This document shows, in pieces, positions 43,386-56,833 of a DNA stretch of 64,000 bases. How positions within the stretch are numbered: the stretch's first letter is position 1; each line of letters begins with the position of its first letter. The stretch is from positions 131,524,694 to 131,588,693 of the forward strand of contig OY992537.1 in the NCBI GenBank assembly GCA_963921195.1, in the 5' to 3' direction. The notes beneath the pieces were generated by a model, which was not told the DNA's origin, did no database searches, and saw nothing but the letters and a program-made list of their open reading frames with translations. A program made the position numbers and the translations under genes. The stretch is from Pegoplata infirma (Eukaryota > Arthropoda > Insecta > Diptera > Anthomyiidae).

Positions 43386-44948
43386 CAGGGTTGGCAACCG
43401 AAACGAATAACGGTATCGGTAACGGTATTGGTATTACATATTTTTTATATCGGTAACGGTAAAGGTAACGGTATTTTCGATTATTTCGGTAACGGTGAAC
43501 CGTTACCGAAACATCAATACCGGTACGTACCGGTATTATAAATAAAATTTTTCAAAGTCACAAATTTGTTAAAAACGCATAGAAAAATAAAAAATGTGTT
43601 TAAAAAAATTAAAAAAACTGCTAAATTCTGTACATTTTCTATACATAATTATATTTGTACTAGTATTAAATTCTATGAATTAACTCAGAATTAAATTAAA
43701 AAATTCACGCAATATTGTAATTCAACAAATACGAACTCATGATCGTAGAGACACCTTTGTACAACAAGCAAAAAAATATGCATTTTGAGCAATATGAGAG
43801 ATCTGCATTTTAAGCCATTTGAGAAATCTGCTTATTATAGCTGACGTGACCATGCGTGATTTGCTAAATTTATGTCTGGTTAATCTATGTAGAATTGTAG
43901 AAAAAAACGTCAGGAATGCAGAAAAATCTGCTGATTTCAAATAAACAGCGTGAATATCGAAATTGAGTGGTACGTTGATAAAAAAATCGGCAGGATAAAA
44001 AAAACTTGGCAAGGATGTTTCAGGGGTTGTTTTTTTAAGTGGTAGGGCGGCTGGTGTCGGAGGGGCACCTAATCAGCTGATTTTTTTTTTACATTTTAAC
44101 AATGTTTAGTTTTAATCGTTTAAATTTGAATAAAAAAAAATTTAAAACTTTCTTAAAAAAATGTCAACAAAAAATTTTTGTAAAATTGCAAAATAATCTG
44201 CTGAAATTTGAACAAAAATAAATAATTATAATAAATTCAACAAACAGAGTCTGTAAAAATATAGAAAAAAATTTGTATTCTCTAAAAGACAGAAGTTAAG
44301 TAAAATATCCATTTTAAAATCTGCTAAAAAATTTCTAATTCAAACTGAAAGTTGTTTTACAGATTTTTCGACAGATTTTTTCTTCTGAGTGTACTAGTAG
44401 GGCTCATTATGTATTTAACTCCATAAAACAATCTCTCCACGCTTAGCTGCATGGATGACACCGCCAGAAACACTTTAGCGATTTGCCACAATTTCAGGAT
44501 TGTCTTTTCCCACTGGAGAATGTTTACAATACGTGGCACTCACATTTCTCTTTGGAACTTTTTAAGTGAATTGCGAATGTGATCATTGGTTAGACCGATT
44601 TCCACATTTACTTTGCCAAAATTTTGTTTATTGCGAATGTGGTCATTGGTCGGACCGACATCCTCATTGGCTTTGTCCAAATAACAATACGATTGGCAAT
44701 AAACATTTTTTTTATTTTACGTATGTTAAAAATATTTTACTCTTTTTAATCCAGAAAAAATAAGTAATATTAAGACAACCGAAACAAAACCGATATAATA
44801 CCGGTAAATATCCGAATAAAGGTAACGGTTTTTTATCGGTAACGGTATTTAAAATTTTTTATTTCGGTATTGGTAACGGTAACGGTAGTCAATATCAAAG
44901 GGTTTTTAATCGGTAACGGTATTGAAAGGGTAACGGTAGCCATCTCTG
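43386..44948. mobile_element. hAT element, 1,563 bp, with GGTAACGGTA arrays at both ends
   Basis: CAGGGTTGGCAACC at the left, the inverse of CAGAGATGGCTACC at the right, and a perfect 8-bp duplication CATTATTT at 43378-43385 and 44949-44956. Both ends hold (CGGTAACGGTATT)n-type arrays. It keeps a relic of transposase on the minus strand (44357-44539), so it derives from an autonomous hAT. A direct repeat of about 66 bp (TTGCGAATGTG, CATTGGT) lies at 44570-44690. Confidence 0.88.
44357..44539 (-). pseudogene. hAT transposase C-terminal dimerisation-domain relic
   Basis: The minus strand reads LWQIAKVFLAVSSMQLSVER then LFYGVKYIMSPTSTLRRKNL. This matches the hAT C-terminal pattern A-x-x-x-L-A-x-P-x-S-x-x-x-E-R-x-F followed by R-x-x-L-x-x-x-x-x. 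The canonical Pro is Ser here. Only about 50 residues remain. Confidence 0.7.
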
Positions 44949-46407
44949 CATTATTTAGAATTAAATGCATAATGCATTACAATAACATAAAAAATAATTA
45001 TTTTATAAAAAAATGCATAAGTTTAAACTAGATATGGGCTCACGACAAGAAATTTCTAACGACACACACTCACTAGCATATTATATCTACTTACACTCAC
45101 TTACAATCACTTGAGTAAATTTAATACAAAATTACTTTTTCACTACTCGTAACACCTTATATATTACGTTCTGGTATGCTATATTATATACCTTACTCGT
45201 AACCTATAAAATATCATATATTTTACACCTTACTGGTATTCTTCGTTATAAATTTATGACTTATTTTATACCTTACTGGTATTCTATGTGATAATGTGGA
45301 TGCATTACTTTGAGTCTCATCGCCTGTTAAAATCATCAATGCTGCAATGTATAAAATAAGAGATCATATACCTTATTTTATACCTTATTTGGTAATCTAA
45401 GTTTTGCTGGGGTACGATCCTTTCGCGAAAATAACAGTCTTAAAGAAGACCTTTTTCAAAAATTCCGCTCCAACAAGGAAAAAGGGGGAAGTAGGGCAAT
45501 TTTGTATCTGCTGAACTAATGGTCCTAGATACTTGAAATTTGAACAGTACAATCCTCTCGCGGAAATAATATTCTTAAGAAAGTACTTTTTGAAAATTCC
45601 GTGGAAAAAGGGGGTGAGTGGGGTAATTTTGAATCTGCTGAACTCATGGTCCTAGATACTTGAAATTTCAACTGAACGATCCTCTCGCGGAAATAACATT
45701 GTTAAAGAAAAACTTTTTTAAAAATTCCGCTTCTACGGCAAAAAAGGGGGAAAGCAGGGCAATTTTGTATCTGCTGAACTAATGGTTGAACTGTACAATC
45801 CTATCCCGAAAATAACACTCTAAAAGAAGTACTTTTTTGAAAAATTCGTTTTTAAAGGGGGAAAATGGGGAAAGAAGGGCAGTTTCGTATCTACTAAACG
45901 AATGGTCCCAGAAACTTGAAATTTTAACTCTATGATCCTCTCGCGGAAAAAACAGTTTGTAAAAAGTAATATTTTGAAAAATCCTTTTATAAGGGTGGGG
46001 GTAGGAGTAGAAGGGGTTTAATAGGGCAATTTTGTATCTTCTGAACAAACTTGAAATTTTGAATCTGGATGCTCTTGCGGAAATTACTTTTTGAAAAATA
46101 TACTTTTTTGAGAATTTTGGTTTTGAGGAAGCCCAAAAGGGGGAAAATAGGGCAATTTGCTAAACTTTAAACTAATGGTCTTAGAAACATGACATTTGGA
46201 ATATGGGATCATATCGCGGCAATAACATTCCAAAAGAAGTACTTTTTTGAAAATTTCGCTTTTAAGGGGTAGAAAGGGCGAAAGTAGTGCAATTTTGTAT
46301 ATGCTAAAGTTATGGTCCTAGATACTTGAAAATTGGACTCTACGATCCTTCCGCGGAAATAACATTCGGAAAGGAATACTTTTTTGAAAATTCCTCTTTT
46401 AAGCAAA

Positions 46408-46682
46408 GTACTCTGTTCGAGTTCACAGGAAAAAATCTGTCAAACTCCATATAAAAAAAATAAATTTGGCAGCGCGAGGAATTATAGGGAAATTGTTAAA
46501 AAAAGTTTTCACCCATTTTTATTATACAAGACAATTTAAATTGTCGTGAAAAAGTGACATTTCAGTTTTGTTATGATCGTTTCTTTCTTATAATTGTAAA
46601 AATTTGTTGATTTTTAAATGTCTTATTACGATTTAAGGCGTTGAAAGTTTAAGTGAAATTTTCACCGTAAAAAACAGAGTAC
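46408..46682. mobile_element. 275-bp MITE with GTACTCTGTT ends in the left Helitron
   Basis: GTACTCTGTT and its inverse AACAGAGTAC. Flanks TAAGCAAA and TAAGCTTT may be a diverged 8-bp duplication. It interrupts a repeat unit of the Helitron. The internal words AATCTGTCAAACTCCATATA recur inverted near 49895-49925, a second relic of the family. Confidence 0.6.
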
Positions 46683-49600
46683 TAAGCTTTAAGGGGAAAA
46701 AGAGGGGAAAATAGAGCAATTTTAAATCTGCTGAACTAATGGTCCTAGATACTTGAAAATTGGACTGTACGATCCTCCCGCGGAAATAACATTCGGAAAG
46801 AAATACTTTTTTAAAAATTCTTCTTTTAAGGGGGAAAAAGGGGAAAGTAGGCCAATTTTGTATCTGCTGAACAAATAGTCCTAGATACTTGAAAATTTGA
46901 CTGCACGATCCTCTCGCGGAAATAAAATTCGAATGGGGGACTTTTGGAAAATTCCGCCTCTAAGAGGGAAAAGGGGGAAAGTAGAACTAATGGTCCGAGA
47001 GACTTGAAATTTGGACTGAACGATCTTTTCGCGAGAATAACATTCTGAAAGAAGTACTTTTTTAAATATTCCGATTTTGAGTGGGAAAAGGGGAAAAGTG
47101 GGGGAATTTTGTATCTGCTGAAATAATGGTCCTATATACTTGAAATTTGGACTGTACGATCCTCTCGCGGAAATAACATTCTCAAGGAAGTACTTTTTTG
47201 AAAACTCTACTTTTAAGGGGGGGGGGGGGTTATATAACATTCTAAAAGAAGTACTTTTTTTAAATTCTGATTCTACGGGGGGAAAAGGGAGAAAGTAGGG
47301 CAATTTTGAATCTGCTGAACTAATAGTCCTACATACTTGAAGTTTGGACTTTACGATCCTCTCGCGGAAAGAACATTCTAGAAGAAGTACTTTTTTGAAA
47401 GTTCTCCTTCTAAAGGGGGAAAAGGTGGAAAGTAGGGCAATTCTGTATCTGCTGAACTAATGATCCTAGATACTTGAAATTTTAACTGTATGATCCTCTT
47501 GCGGAAATAACATTTTAAAATAAGTCCTTTTTGTAGAAAGTTCCGCTTCTAAGGGGGAAAAGGCGGAAAGTAGGGCAATTTTGTATCTGCTCAACTTATG
47601 GTCCTAGATACTTGAAACTTGGACTGCACGATCCTCTCTCTTGGAAATAACATTCTGAAAGAAGTACTTTTATAAAATTGCTGAACTAATGGTTCTAGAT
47701 ACTTGAAATTTAGCTGAACGATCCTCTCGCGGAAATAACATTCTTAAGAAAGTACTTTTCAAAATTCTGTGGGAAAAAGGGGGAAAGAAGGGCAATTTTG
47801 AATCTGCTGAACTAATGGTCCTAGATTCTTGAAATTTGAACTGAACGATCCTTTCGCGAAAATAACATACTTAAAGAACTTCCACTTCTATGGGAAAAAA
47901 GGAGAAAGTTGGGCACTTTGGGGGATTTTGTATCTTTTGAACTAATAGTTTTAGAAACTTGAAATTAGGACTCTATGATCGTCTCGCGAAAAAAAAAACT
48001 AAAAAAATATTTTTTTGAAAATTCCGCCTCCAAGGTCGGGAAAATAGAGCAAATTGGTACATTTTTTATCTTCTGGACAAATGGTCCCAGAAACTTAAAA
48101 TTTGAACTCTAGGATCCTCTCGCGGAATTAACATGCGGAAAACAACATTTTTTGAAAATTCCGCCTCCAAGGGTGGGAAAAGGGGAAAATAGGGAAAATC
48201 GGTAAATTTTTTATCTTCTGAACAAATGGTCCCAGAAACGTGAAGTTTGGTCTTTAGGATCCTCTCGCGGAAACAGCATTCAGAAAAAATATTGTTTGAA
48301 AAATTCCTCCTCCACGGTGGGAAAGGGGGGGAAATAAGGAAAATCGGTACATTATTTATCTTTTAAACAAATGGCTCCAGAAACTTGAAATTTGAACTCT
48401 AGGATCATCTCGCAAAAAAAAAACATCTTGAAAAAAGTAGAAGGGGGAAACTAGGGCCATTTTGTATCTTCTGAACTAAAACTTTAAGTTTTGATCCTCT
48501 CGCGGAAATAATTTTTTGAAAAATACACTTTTTGAAAATTTTGGTTTTAAGGAGGGCCAAGAGGGGGAAAATAGGGCAATTTGGTAAATTTTAAACTAAT
48601 GGTCTTAAAAACATGACATTTGCAATATAGGATCATCTCGCGGAAATAACATATTGAAAGAAGTACTTTTTTGAAAATTACTTTTTAAAGGGGGAAAGAA
48701 GGGCAATTTTTTATCTGCTGAACTAATGGTCCTAGATATTGAAGTTTGGACTGTACGATCCTCTCGCGGAAATAACATTATGGAAGAAGTACTTTTTTGG
48801 AAAAATCTACTTCTATGGGGGAAAAAGAGGGAAAGTAGGGCAAATTTGAAATTTGAATCTTCTTGCGGAAACAACATTCTAATGGAGGTACTTTTTTGAA
48901 ATTTCGTTTCTACGGGAAAAAAGGGGGAAATTAGGGCAATTTTGTATCTGCTGAACTAACGGTCCTAGATACTTGAAATTTGGAGTGTACAATCCTCTCG
49001 CGGAAAAAACATTCTGAAAGAAGTACTTTTTTGAAAATTTTGTTTTATAGGTGGAAAAGGGGGAAAGTAGAGCAATTTTGTATCTGCTGAACTAATGGTC
49101 CTAGATACTTGAATTTTGAACTGTTTTGTATCTGCTGAAATAATGGTCGTAGATACTCAAAGTTTGGAGTGTACTATCCTATCGCGGAAATAACATTCTG
49201 GAAAAAGCACTTTTTTAGAAAATTCTGCTTCTAAGGGGGAAATTGGGGAAAGTAGGGCAATTTTGTATCTACTGAATTAATGGTCCTAGATACTTGAAAT
49301 TTGGACTGTACGATCCTTTCGCGGAAATAACATTCTAAAATAAGTACTTTTATGAAAATTCTGCTTCTAATGGGGAAAAGGGGAGAAAGTAGAAATACTT
49401 AAAATTGGTACTTTACGATCCACTTGCGGAAATTACATTCTGGGAAAATAATTTTTTGAATTTTCGCTTCAATTTGGTACATATTGTTCCTTATGCACTA
49501 ATGTTCCTTTAAACTTAAAGTTTGAACTATGGGATCGTTTCGCCAAAATAAAATTTTTTGTAACTTTAAATCTACTCAAAATATAATATTTTAAAGGTCG

Positions 49601-49703
49601 AAACTAACAATTTTTATGTTTAATTAAAAAATAGTAAGAATTTGAAGTAATAAAGTTTTTTTTTACAGCTAACCGGTAACGAAGTACCGGGCGAGTTAGC
49701 TAG

Positions 49704-50914
49704 TAACTTATAAAAGCTTCATTTTATTTCTGAATATAAAATTTCATTTATTCCATTTTTTAAATGGTCTGTACAATTTAAAAAAAATTTGCTTATAGTG
49801 TTGATACTTGTTGATGCAACATATACCGGGTTATTTTGCCGGTTTTTCACCAGCGAAATTTTTGCGCTTTTGTAAAGCCAGTGTGAATTTTACTTTTTTT
49901 TATATGGAGTTTGACAGATTTTCACGTGAAAACAGAGCAACTTACCCACCTTTAATCTAAAAAATACTTAATTGGGGTAGAGTAAGATTATGAAATCCAA
50001 ATTCAATTCAGAATTGCGGCTTTCTCGAATTTTCGCGATATTTTAAATAAATATTTTTTTAACATATTATGAAATAAAATACAAAATTGAATAAAACCAA
50101 GACATAGTGACGACATTTTAAAATTTATAATTTTTTTATTTTGACACATATTTTTTTTTATTTAAACTTCATGTTTTTCCCTATGCATTGTATTGATATG
50201 TACATAGGTAAGGTATTTATCCATTTCAGATTATTTTAAGAAATCTGGCATCGATTTGTTAGAGCATATTTTTGCATATTTTGGTCTTGAAAGCATATTA
50301 TTGCATATATTAGTTTTAAGAGCATATTTTAGCTGAAAGCATATTTTTAGGGCACCTTTTAGTATTTTGTGATCACATTTTACGAAAAACTGCATATCTT
50401 AAGAGAAAAGCACAAAATATTTAATGTGTTGGCGAAAACAAAAAAAAAATATTTCGGTAAAACAAATTGTGAGGAGATTTTTTAATTGGGTAAAAAAATC
50501 TGTTTTATATTATTTTTTTTTTCAGTTTTTAAATAGATTTTTGTTTAAAAATTGTTTGAAACGGGCTCATTTGTGAAAAAGTTCCAAAATACATAGAAGT
50601 TTGTATTAGAAATTTCTTATATAAACCTTAAAAAAATTGTATTTTTATCGTTTACAAAAATCGACTTTTTTTTGCACAGACTTCTAGGGTACATTTTCTA
50701 AAGTATTTTGGCCTCCTAAACACGAATCTATCATCACAATATTTGTATCAAACCGCCTTTTCGAGATATAGGCATTTTTATTTTTGTGGACCAAGCCCTC
50801 AAAACAGAATTTTTTTTTAAATTGGAAAAGTGTATTCATGTTATTCATATTTTTTATTGGAATTTCCTATAAAATTTCCTAACTAACCGAAGGGGCGTTG
50901 TATGGGGGCTAGGC
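49704..50914. other. AT-rich sequence between the Helitron and the LINE D tail
   Basis: It includes a relic of the 46408 MITE family (about 49820-49950). Repeated AGCATATTTTTGCATATT words (50265-50400) resemble the AAAATATGC words near 63490-63580. No gene recognised. Confidence 0.4.
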
Positions 50915-50950
50915 CTAGGTTAGGTTAGGGTGGCGGTGCCAGATGGACAC
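50915..50950 (-). other. 3' tail of LINE D, separated from its body by a transposon
   Basis: The minus strand reads GTGTCCATCTGGCACCGCC then ACCCTAACCTAACCTAGG. It shares CCGCCACCCTAACCTAACC with the end of the LINE D copy at 22622. The other half of the 3' UTR, TGCGGAGTGCCCAT, is at 60700-60715 on the same strand. Joined at TA, they form a stem (GTGCC / GGCAC) just before the tail. Confidence 0.75.
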
Positions 50951-51480
50951 TAGGGCGTCCCAAAATAAAACCTTTATTCGATTTTCTTGGGTGCTCAAGC
51001 ATAATTTGAAAGCTTATAGGGTAAAGTATTTTTGAGATTTTTTTCAGATTTTTCGGAAAAGTTTTTAAGGTCGCGCAAATCGATTTTGTGCTTAAAATCG
51101 GCTTTGACGACCGTTTTTTAAACTTTCTTTATAAGTTCGCCAATAATCACGATATTCTTTACTATTGAGGTAACATTTTTAAAGAAAAATGTCCAAACTT
51201 TATTTTTGTATGCATAAATTTAACGTTTTGGCTATGCTTTTGCTTATTTGGGTACCCTACATAAGGTTTTTTCGTAAATTTTTCATAAATTTTGAAAATA
51301 ACGCTTTGTAACTTTTAAAATTTCTATGAAAGTCAAAAAAAGTAATAATGCAGTTTGAAAGATAAATTAATTCTCTATAATTTAGCAACCATAATTTTCG
51401 AATTTGCTCTTACCGTTCCAGAGTAATACCATTTTAAAGATTTCTATCCATTGTACAAAACTAATAGTAAAATTATAAAA

Positions 51481-52227
51481 TTCTTATAAAGACCTGAAAA
51501 ATTAGAGTTTTGGTCAGTAACAGAAATGTGAGAAGGTGGCTCCTTAAGATTTTTTGATGCTGAACACAAAACTGCTTTTAGCAACTCCCTAACAAGTCAC
51601 GTTTGGTGGTAATTTAGGGCAGTAGGTCAAAATGTCCGTCCGTCCGGCTGTATAAGACACGATGGAGTCAAAAATAAAAGAGATAGACTACTGATGTTAG
51701 GCACGAATATGGCTTATGGTCATAGGAAGGTTATCTTCACAAATGTGAAAAATCGGTCAAGGGGGAAAAAAGTTGCTCCTTGAAGAATCAACAAATAACG
51801 TAATTTTTTACATTATATTTTGTATGTTTGTTAAAAAAGATATAATATATCTTAAAAAAAGATATATTAAGTCATGTACCTGCGCCTAGGAAATAAGAAA
51901 ATGCTTTTTTTAGGCAGCACCATTTTGTGGGCGCGGATTTATTCAAATAATGATGAAAATTTGATTACTTCAGTGGAAAAAGCACAATGAATGTATTGGT
52001 AATATTTATCGCGAGGGGGAAGGTCTCCCCTTACGGCCGCCGCTTGGGACCACCAAGACTGCCTTGTCAAAAAACATTTTTTATAAATATTTTTTTTTAT
52101 TTTTTTTTACATATTGCAGGGCATAAAATATTCTGCACAACCGAATTTAACACTTTTGTTTGTTATTTCTGAAAGCTGCATCTCATAGTCCCGGTTCTCA
52201 GCTTTTAAACCCATCATATATAGCCTA
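51481..52227. other. Unique interior of the TA transposon
   Basis: No transposase motif. Contains GTCCGTCCGTCCGG (about 51637) and a 61-codon frame at 51987-52172 that looks accidental. Confidence 0.35.
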
Positions 52228-55200
52228 CTAGCTAACTCGCCCGGTACTTCGTTACCGGTTAGCTGTAACAAAAAACAACAACTTTATTACTTCAAATTCT
52301 TATTTATTTTTAATTAAACATAAAAATTGTTAGTTTCGACCTGTAAAATATTATATTTTGAGAAGATTTACAGTAGCAAAAAATGTTATTTTCGCGAAAG
52401 GATCGCATAGTTCAAACTTTAAGTTTCAAGGAACATTAGTGCATAAGGAACAATGTACCAAATTGAAGCGAAATTTAAAAAAAAATAATTTTCCCAGAAT
52501 GTAATTTCCGCGAGTGGATCGTAAAGTACCAATTTCAAGTATCTCTACTTCTCCCTTTTTCCCCATTAGAAGCAGAATTTTCATAAAAGTACTTATTTTA
52601 TAATGTTATTTCCGCGAAAGGATCGTACAGTCCAAATTTCAAGTATCTAGGACCATTAATTCAGCAGATACAAAATTGCCCTACTTTCCTCATTTTCCCC
52701 CTTAGAGGCAGAATTTTCTAAAAAAGTGCTTCAGATACAAAACAGTTCAAAATTCAAGTATCTAGTACCATTAGTTCAGCAGATACAAAATTGACCTTCT
52801 TTCCCTCTTTTCCACCTTTTAAACGAAATTTTCAAAAAAGTACTTCTTTCAGAATGTTTTTTCCGCGAGAGGATCGTACAGTCCAAATTTCAAGTATCTA
52901 GGACCGTTAGTTCACCAGATACAAAATTGCCCTACTTTCCCCCTTTTTCCCCGTAGAAGCGAAATTTTCAAAAAAGTACTTCCATTTCCATTTCTGTAAT
53001 TTCCGCGAGAGGATTCAAATTTGCCCTACTTTCCCTCTTTTTCCCCCATAGAAGCAGATTTTTCCAAAAAAGTACTTCTTCCAGAATGTTATTTCCGCGA
53101 GAGGATCGTACAGTCCAAACTTCAATATCTAGGACCATTAGTTCAGCAGATACAAAATTGCACTTCTTTCCCCTTTAAAAAAAAATCAAAAAGTACTTCT
53201 TTCAATATGTTATTTCCGCGAGATGATCCTGTATTGTAAATGTCATGTTTTTACGACCATTAGTTTAAAATTTACCAAATGCCCTATTTTCCCCCTCTTG
53301 GCCCTTCTTAAAACCAAAATTTTCAAAAAGTGTATTTTTCAAAAAATAATTTCCGCGAGAGGATCAAAACTTAAAATTGTAGTTTAGAAGATACAAAATT
53401 GCCCTATTTTCCCCCTTCTACTTTTTTCAAGATGTTTTTTTTTGCAAGATGATCCTAGAGTTAAAATTTCAAGTTTCTGGAACCATTTGTTTAAAAGATA
53501 AATAATGTACCGATTTTCCCTATTTCGCCCCCTTTCCCACCGTGGAGGAGGAATTTTTCAAACAATTTTTTTTCGGAATGTTGATTCCGCGAGAGGATCC
53601 TAAAGACCAAACTTCACGTTTCTGGGACCATTTGTTCAGAAGATAAAAAATTCACCGATTTGCTCTATTTTCCCCACCGTGGAGGCAAAATTTTCAAAAA
53701 AATATTTTTTTAGTTTATTTATTAGTTCAAAACATACAAAATCCCCCAAAGGGCCTACTTTCCCCTTTTTCCCCCATAGAAGTGGAATTTTTAAAAAAGT
53801 TCTTTAAGTATGTTATTTTCGCGAAAGGATTGTTCAGTTCAAATTTCAAGAATCTAGGACCATTAGTTCAGCAGATTCAAAATTGCCCTTCTTTCCCCCT
53901 TTTTCCGCCAGAATTTTGAAAAGTACTTTCTTAAGAATGTTATTTCCGCGAGAGGATCGTTTAGCCAAATTTCAAGTATCTAGAACCATTAGTTCAGCAG
54001 ATACAAAGTTGCCCTACCTTTCCCGTTTTCCCCCTTGAAATCGGAATTTCAAAAAAGTACTTCTTTCAGAATGTTAATTCCAAGAGAGAGGATCGTGCAG
54101 TCTAAATTTCAAGTATCTAGGACCATTAGTTCAGCAGATACAAAATTGCCCTACTTTCCGCCTTTTCCGCTTTAGAAGCGGAACTTTCCACAAAAAGTAC
54201 TTATTCTAGAATGTTATTTCCGCAAGAGGATCGTACAGTTCAAATTTCAAGTGTCTAGGATCATTAGTTCAGCAGATACAGAATTGCCCTACTTTCCACC
54301 TTTTCCCCCTTTAGAAGGAGAACTTTCAAAAAAGTACTTCTTCTAGAATGTTTTTTCCGCGAGAGGATCGTACAGTCCAAACTTCAAGTATGTAGGACTA
54401 TTAGTTCATCAGATTCAAAATTGCCCTACTTTTCCTTTTCCCCCCGTAGAAGCAGAATTTAAAAAAAGGACTTCTTTTAGAATGTTATATCCGCGAGACG
54501 ATCGTACAGTTAAATTTTAAGTATCGAGGACCATTAGTTCAGCAGATACAAAATTGCCCTACCTTCCCCTTTCCCCCCCCCCCCTTAAAAGTAGAGTTTG
54601 CAAAAAAATACTTCCTTGAGAATGTTATTTCCGCGAGAGGATCGTACAGTCCAAATTTCAAGTATATAGGACCATTATTTCAGCAGATAGAAAATTGCCC
54701 TACTTTTCCCCTTTTTCTCACTCAAAACCGGAATATTTAAAAAAGTACTTCTTTCAGAATGTTATTTTCGCGAAAAGATCGTACAGTCCAACTTTCAAGT
54801 CTCCCGGACCATTAGTTCAGCAGATACAAAATTGCCTACTTTCCCCCTTTTCCCTTTTAGAGGCGGGATTTTCCAAAAAGTCCTCCATTCGAATTTTATT
54901 TCCGCGAGAGAATCGTGCAGTCCAATTTTCAAGTATCTAGGACTATTTGTTCAGCAGATACAAAATTGGCCTACTTTCCCCCTTTTCCCCCTTAAAAGAA
55001 GAATTTTTTAAAAAGTATTTCTTTCCGAATGTTATTTCCGCGGGAGCATCGTACAGTCCAATTTTCAAGTATCTAGAACCATTAGTTCAAATTGCTCTAT
55101 TTTCCCCTCTTTTCCTCCTTTAAAGAGGAATTTTTAAAAAAGTATTCCTTTCCGATATGTTATTTCCGCGGGAGGAAATACAGTCCAATTTTCAAGTATC

Positions 55201-56833
55201 TAGGACCATTACTTTAGCATATACAAAATTGCACTACTTTCCCCTTTTCTCCCCCTTAAAAGCGAAATTTTCAAAAAAGTACTTCTTTTAGAATGTTATT
55301 GCCGCGATATGATCCCATATTCCAAATGTCATGTTTCTAAGACCATTAGTTTAAAGTTTAGCAAATTGCCCTATTTTCCCCCATTTTGGGCCTCCTTAAA
55401 ACCAAAATTCTCAAAAAAGTATATTTTTCAAAAAATAATTTCCGCGAGAGCATCCAGATTCAAAATTTCAAGTTTGTTCAGAAGATACAAAATTGCCCTA
55501 TTAAACCCCTTCTACCCCCAAAATATTACTTTTTACAAAATGTTTTTTCCGCGAGAGGATCATAGATTTAAAATTTCAAGTTTCTGGGACCATTCGTTTA
55601 GCAGATACGAAATTGCCCTTCTTTCCCCATTTTTCCCCCTTTAAAAACGAATTTTCAAAAAAGTACTTCTTTTAGAAATTTATTTTCGGGATAGGATTGT
55701 ACAGTTCAAATTTTAAGTATCTAGGACCATTAGTTCAGCAGACACAAAATTGCCCTACTTTCCCCCTTTTTTGCCGTAGAAGCGGAATTTTTAAAAAAGT
55801 TTTTCTTTAACAATGTTAGTTTAGCTGATACAAAATTGCCCTACTTTCCCCCTTTTTCCCCATAGAAGCATAATTTTTAAAAAAGTTTTTCTTTAACAAT
55901 GTTATTTCCGCGAGAGGATCGTACAGTTGAAATTTCAAGTATCTAGGACCATGAGTTCAGCAGATTCAAAATTACCCCACTCACCCCCTTTTTCCCTCGG
56001 AGTTTTCAAAAAGTACTTCCTTTAGAATATTATTTCCGCGAGAGGATTGTACAGTTCAAATTTCAAGTATTTAGGACCATTAGTTCAGCAGATACAAAAT
56101 TACCCTACTTTCCCCTTTTTCCCCATAGAAGCGGATTTTTTGAAAAGTTCTTCTTTAAGAATGTTATTTTCGCGAATGGATCGTACAGTTTAAATTTCAA
56201 ATATTAAGGACCATTAGTTCAGCAGATTAAAAATTGCCCTACTTTCCCGATTTCCCCCCAGAATTTTGAAAAAGTACTTCCTTTAGAATGTTATTTCCGC
56301 GAGAGGTTCGTTCACTCCAAATTACAAGTATCTAGGACCATATTTTCAGCAGATACAAAATTGCCCTACCTTCCTCTTTTTCCCCCTTTAAAGCGGAATT
56401 TTCAAAAAAGTACTTTTTTCAGAATGTTATTTCCGCGAGAGGATCGTGCAGTCCACGCGAGAGGGTCGTGCAGTCCTATTTGTTTAGCAGATACAAACCG
56501 AAATTTTCAAAAAGTACTTCTTTCAGAAAGTTATTTCCGCGAGAGGATCGTATAGCCCAAATTTCAAGGATCTACGACCATTAGTTCAGCAGACACGAAA
56601 TTACCCTACTTTCCCCCTTTTTCCCCCTTAGAAGCGAAATTTTCAAAATAGAACTTTCTTCACAATGTTATTTCCGCGAAGGATCCCATAGTAAAAATTT
56701 TTAAGTTTCTGGGAAAATTAGTTCAGAATATACAAAGTGTACCAAATTGTCCTATTATCCCCCTTTTTACCACCCTAGAAGCGGAATTGAAAAAAAACTT
56801 TGAGGATCTTATAGTCCAAACTTTAAGTTTCTA

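Larger units (their letters stand above)
43108..45411. mobile_element. TIR element with CCCAGCAAAACTT ends, interrupted by a hAT
   Basis: CCCAGCAAAACTT at the left and its inverse at the right, in a Helitron unit that otherwise reads AACTGTACGATCC, leaving GT duplicated (43106-43107 and 45412-45413). Without the nested 1.57-kb hAT it is about 730 bp of AT-rich sequence with repeated ATAATGCATTA and TTATACCTTA words. Similar ends occur at 63413 and near 19937. Superfamily not assigned. Confidence 0.65.
40533..49703 (+). mobile_element. Large non-autonomous Helitron (DINE/HINE-like), left copy
   Basis: Starts TCTATATATATAAAAGAG after an A and ends in a hairpin (CCGGTA / TACCGG) followed by GCGAGTTAGCTAG and then T. 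This is the Helitron arrangement: 5' TC, 3' hairpin plus CTRR, insertion between A and T. After a (GACT)n run and a unique 5' block with GTTCGGCTCCCGAC, most of the body is tandem units of about 135-145 bp (GGTCCTAGA, ACTTGAAATTTGGACT, GATCCTCTCGCGGAAATAAC, AGTACTTTTTTGAAAATTCC, AGGGGGAAAAAGGGGGAAA). No Rep or helicase frame. Insertions: 43108-45411 and 46408-46682. Open frames on it are translations of the repeat. Confidence 0.85.

Noticed and set aside
44566..44763. Frame with CECDHWLDR / CECGHWSDR repeats as a zinc-binding protein
   Set aside because: It is a 66-bp direct DNA duplication inside a hAT element; Cys/His spacing matches no known finger.
50915..50935. (TTAGG)n-like GGTTAGGTTAGGG taken for an arthropod telomere repeat
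   Set aside because: Only two to three units, and each case (also 4016, 19134, 22622) sits at the 3' end of a LINE; Diptera generally lack TTAGG telomeres.
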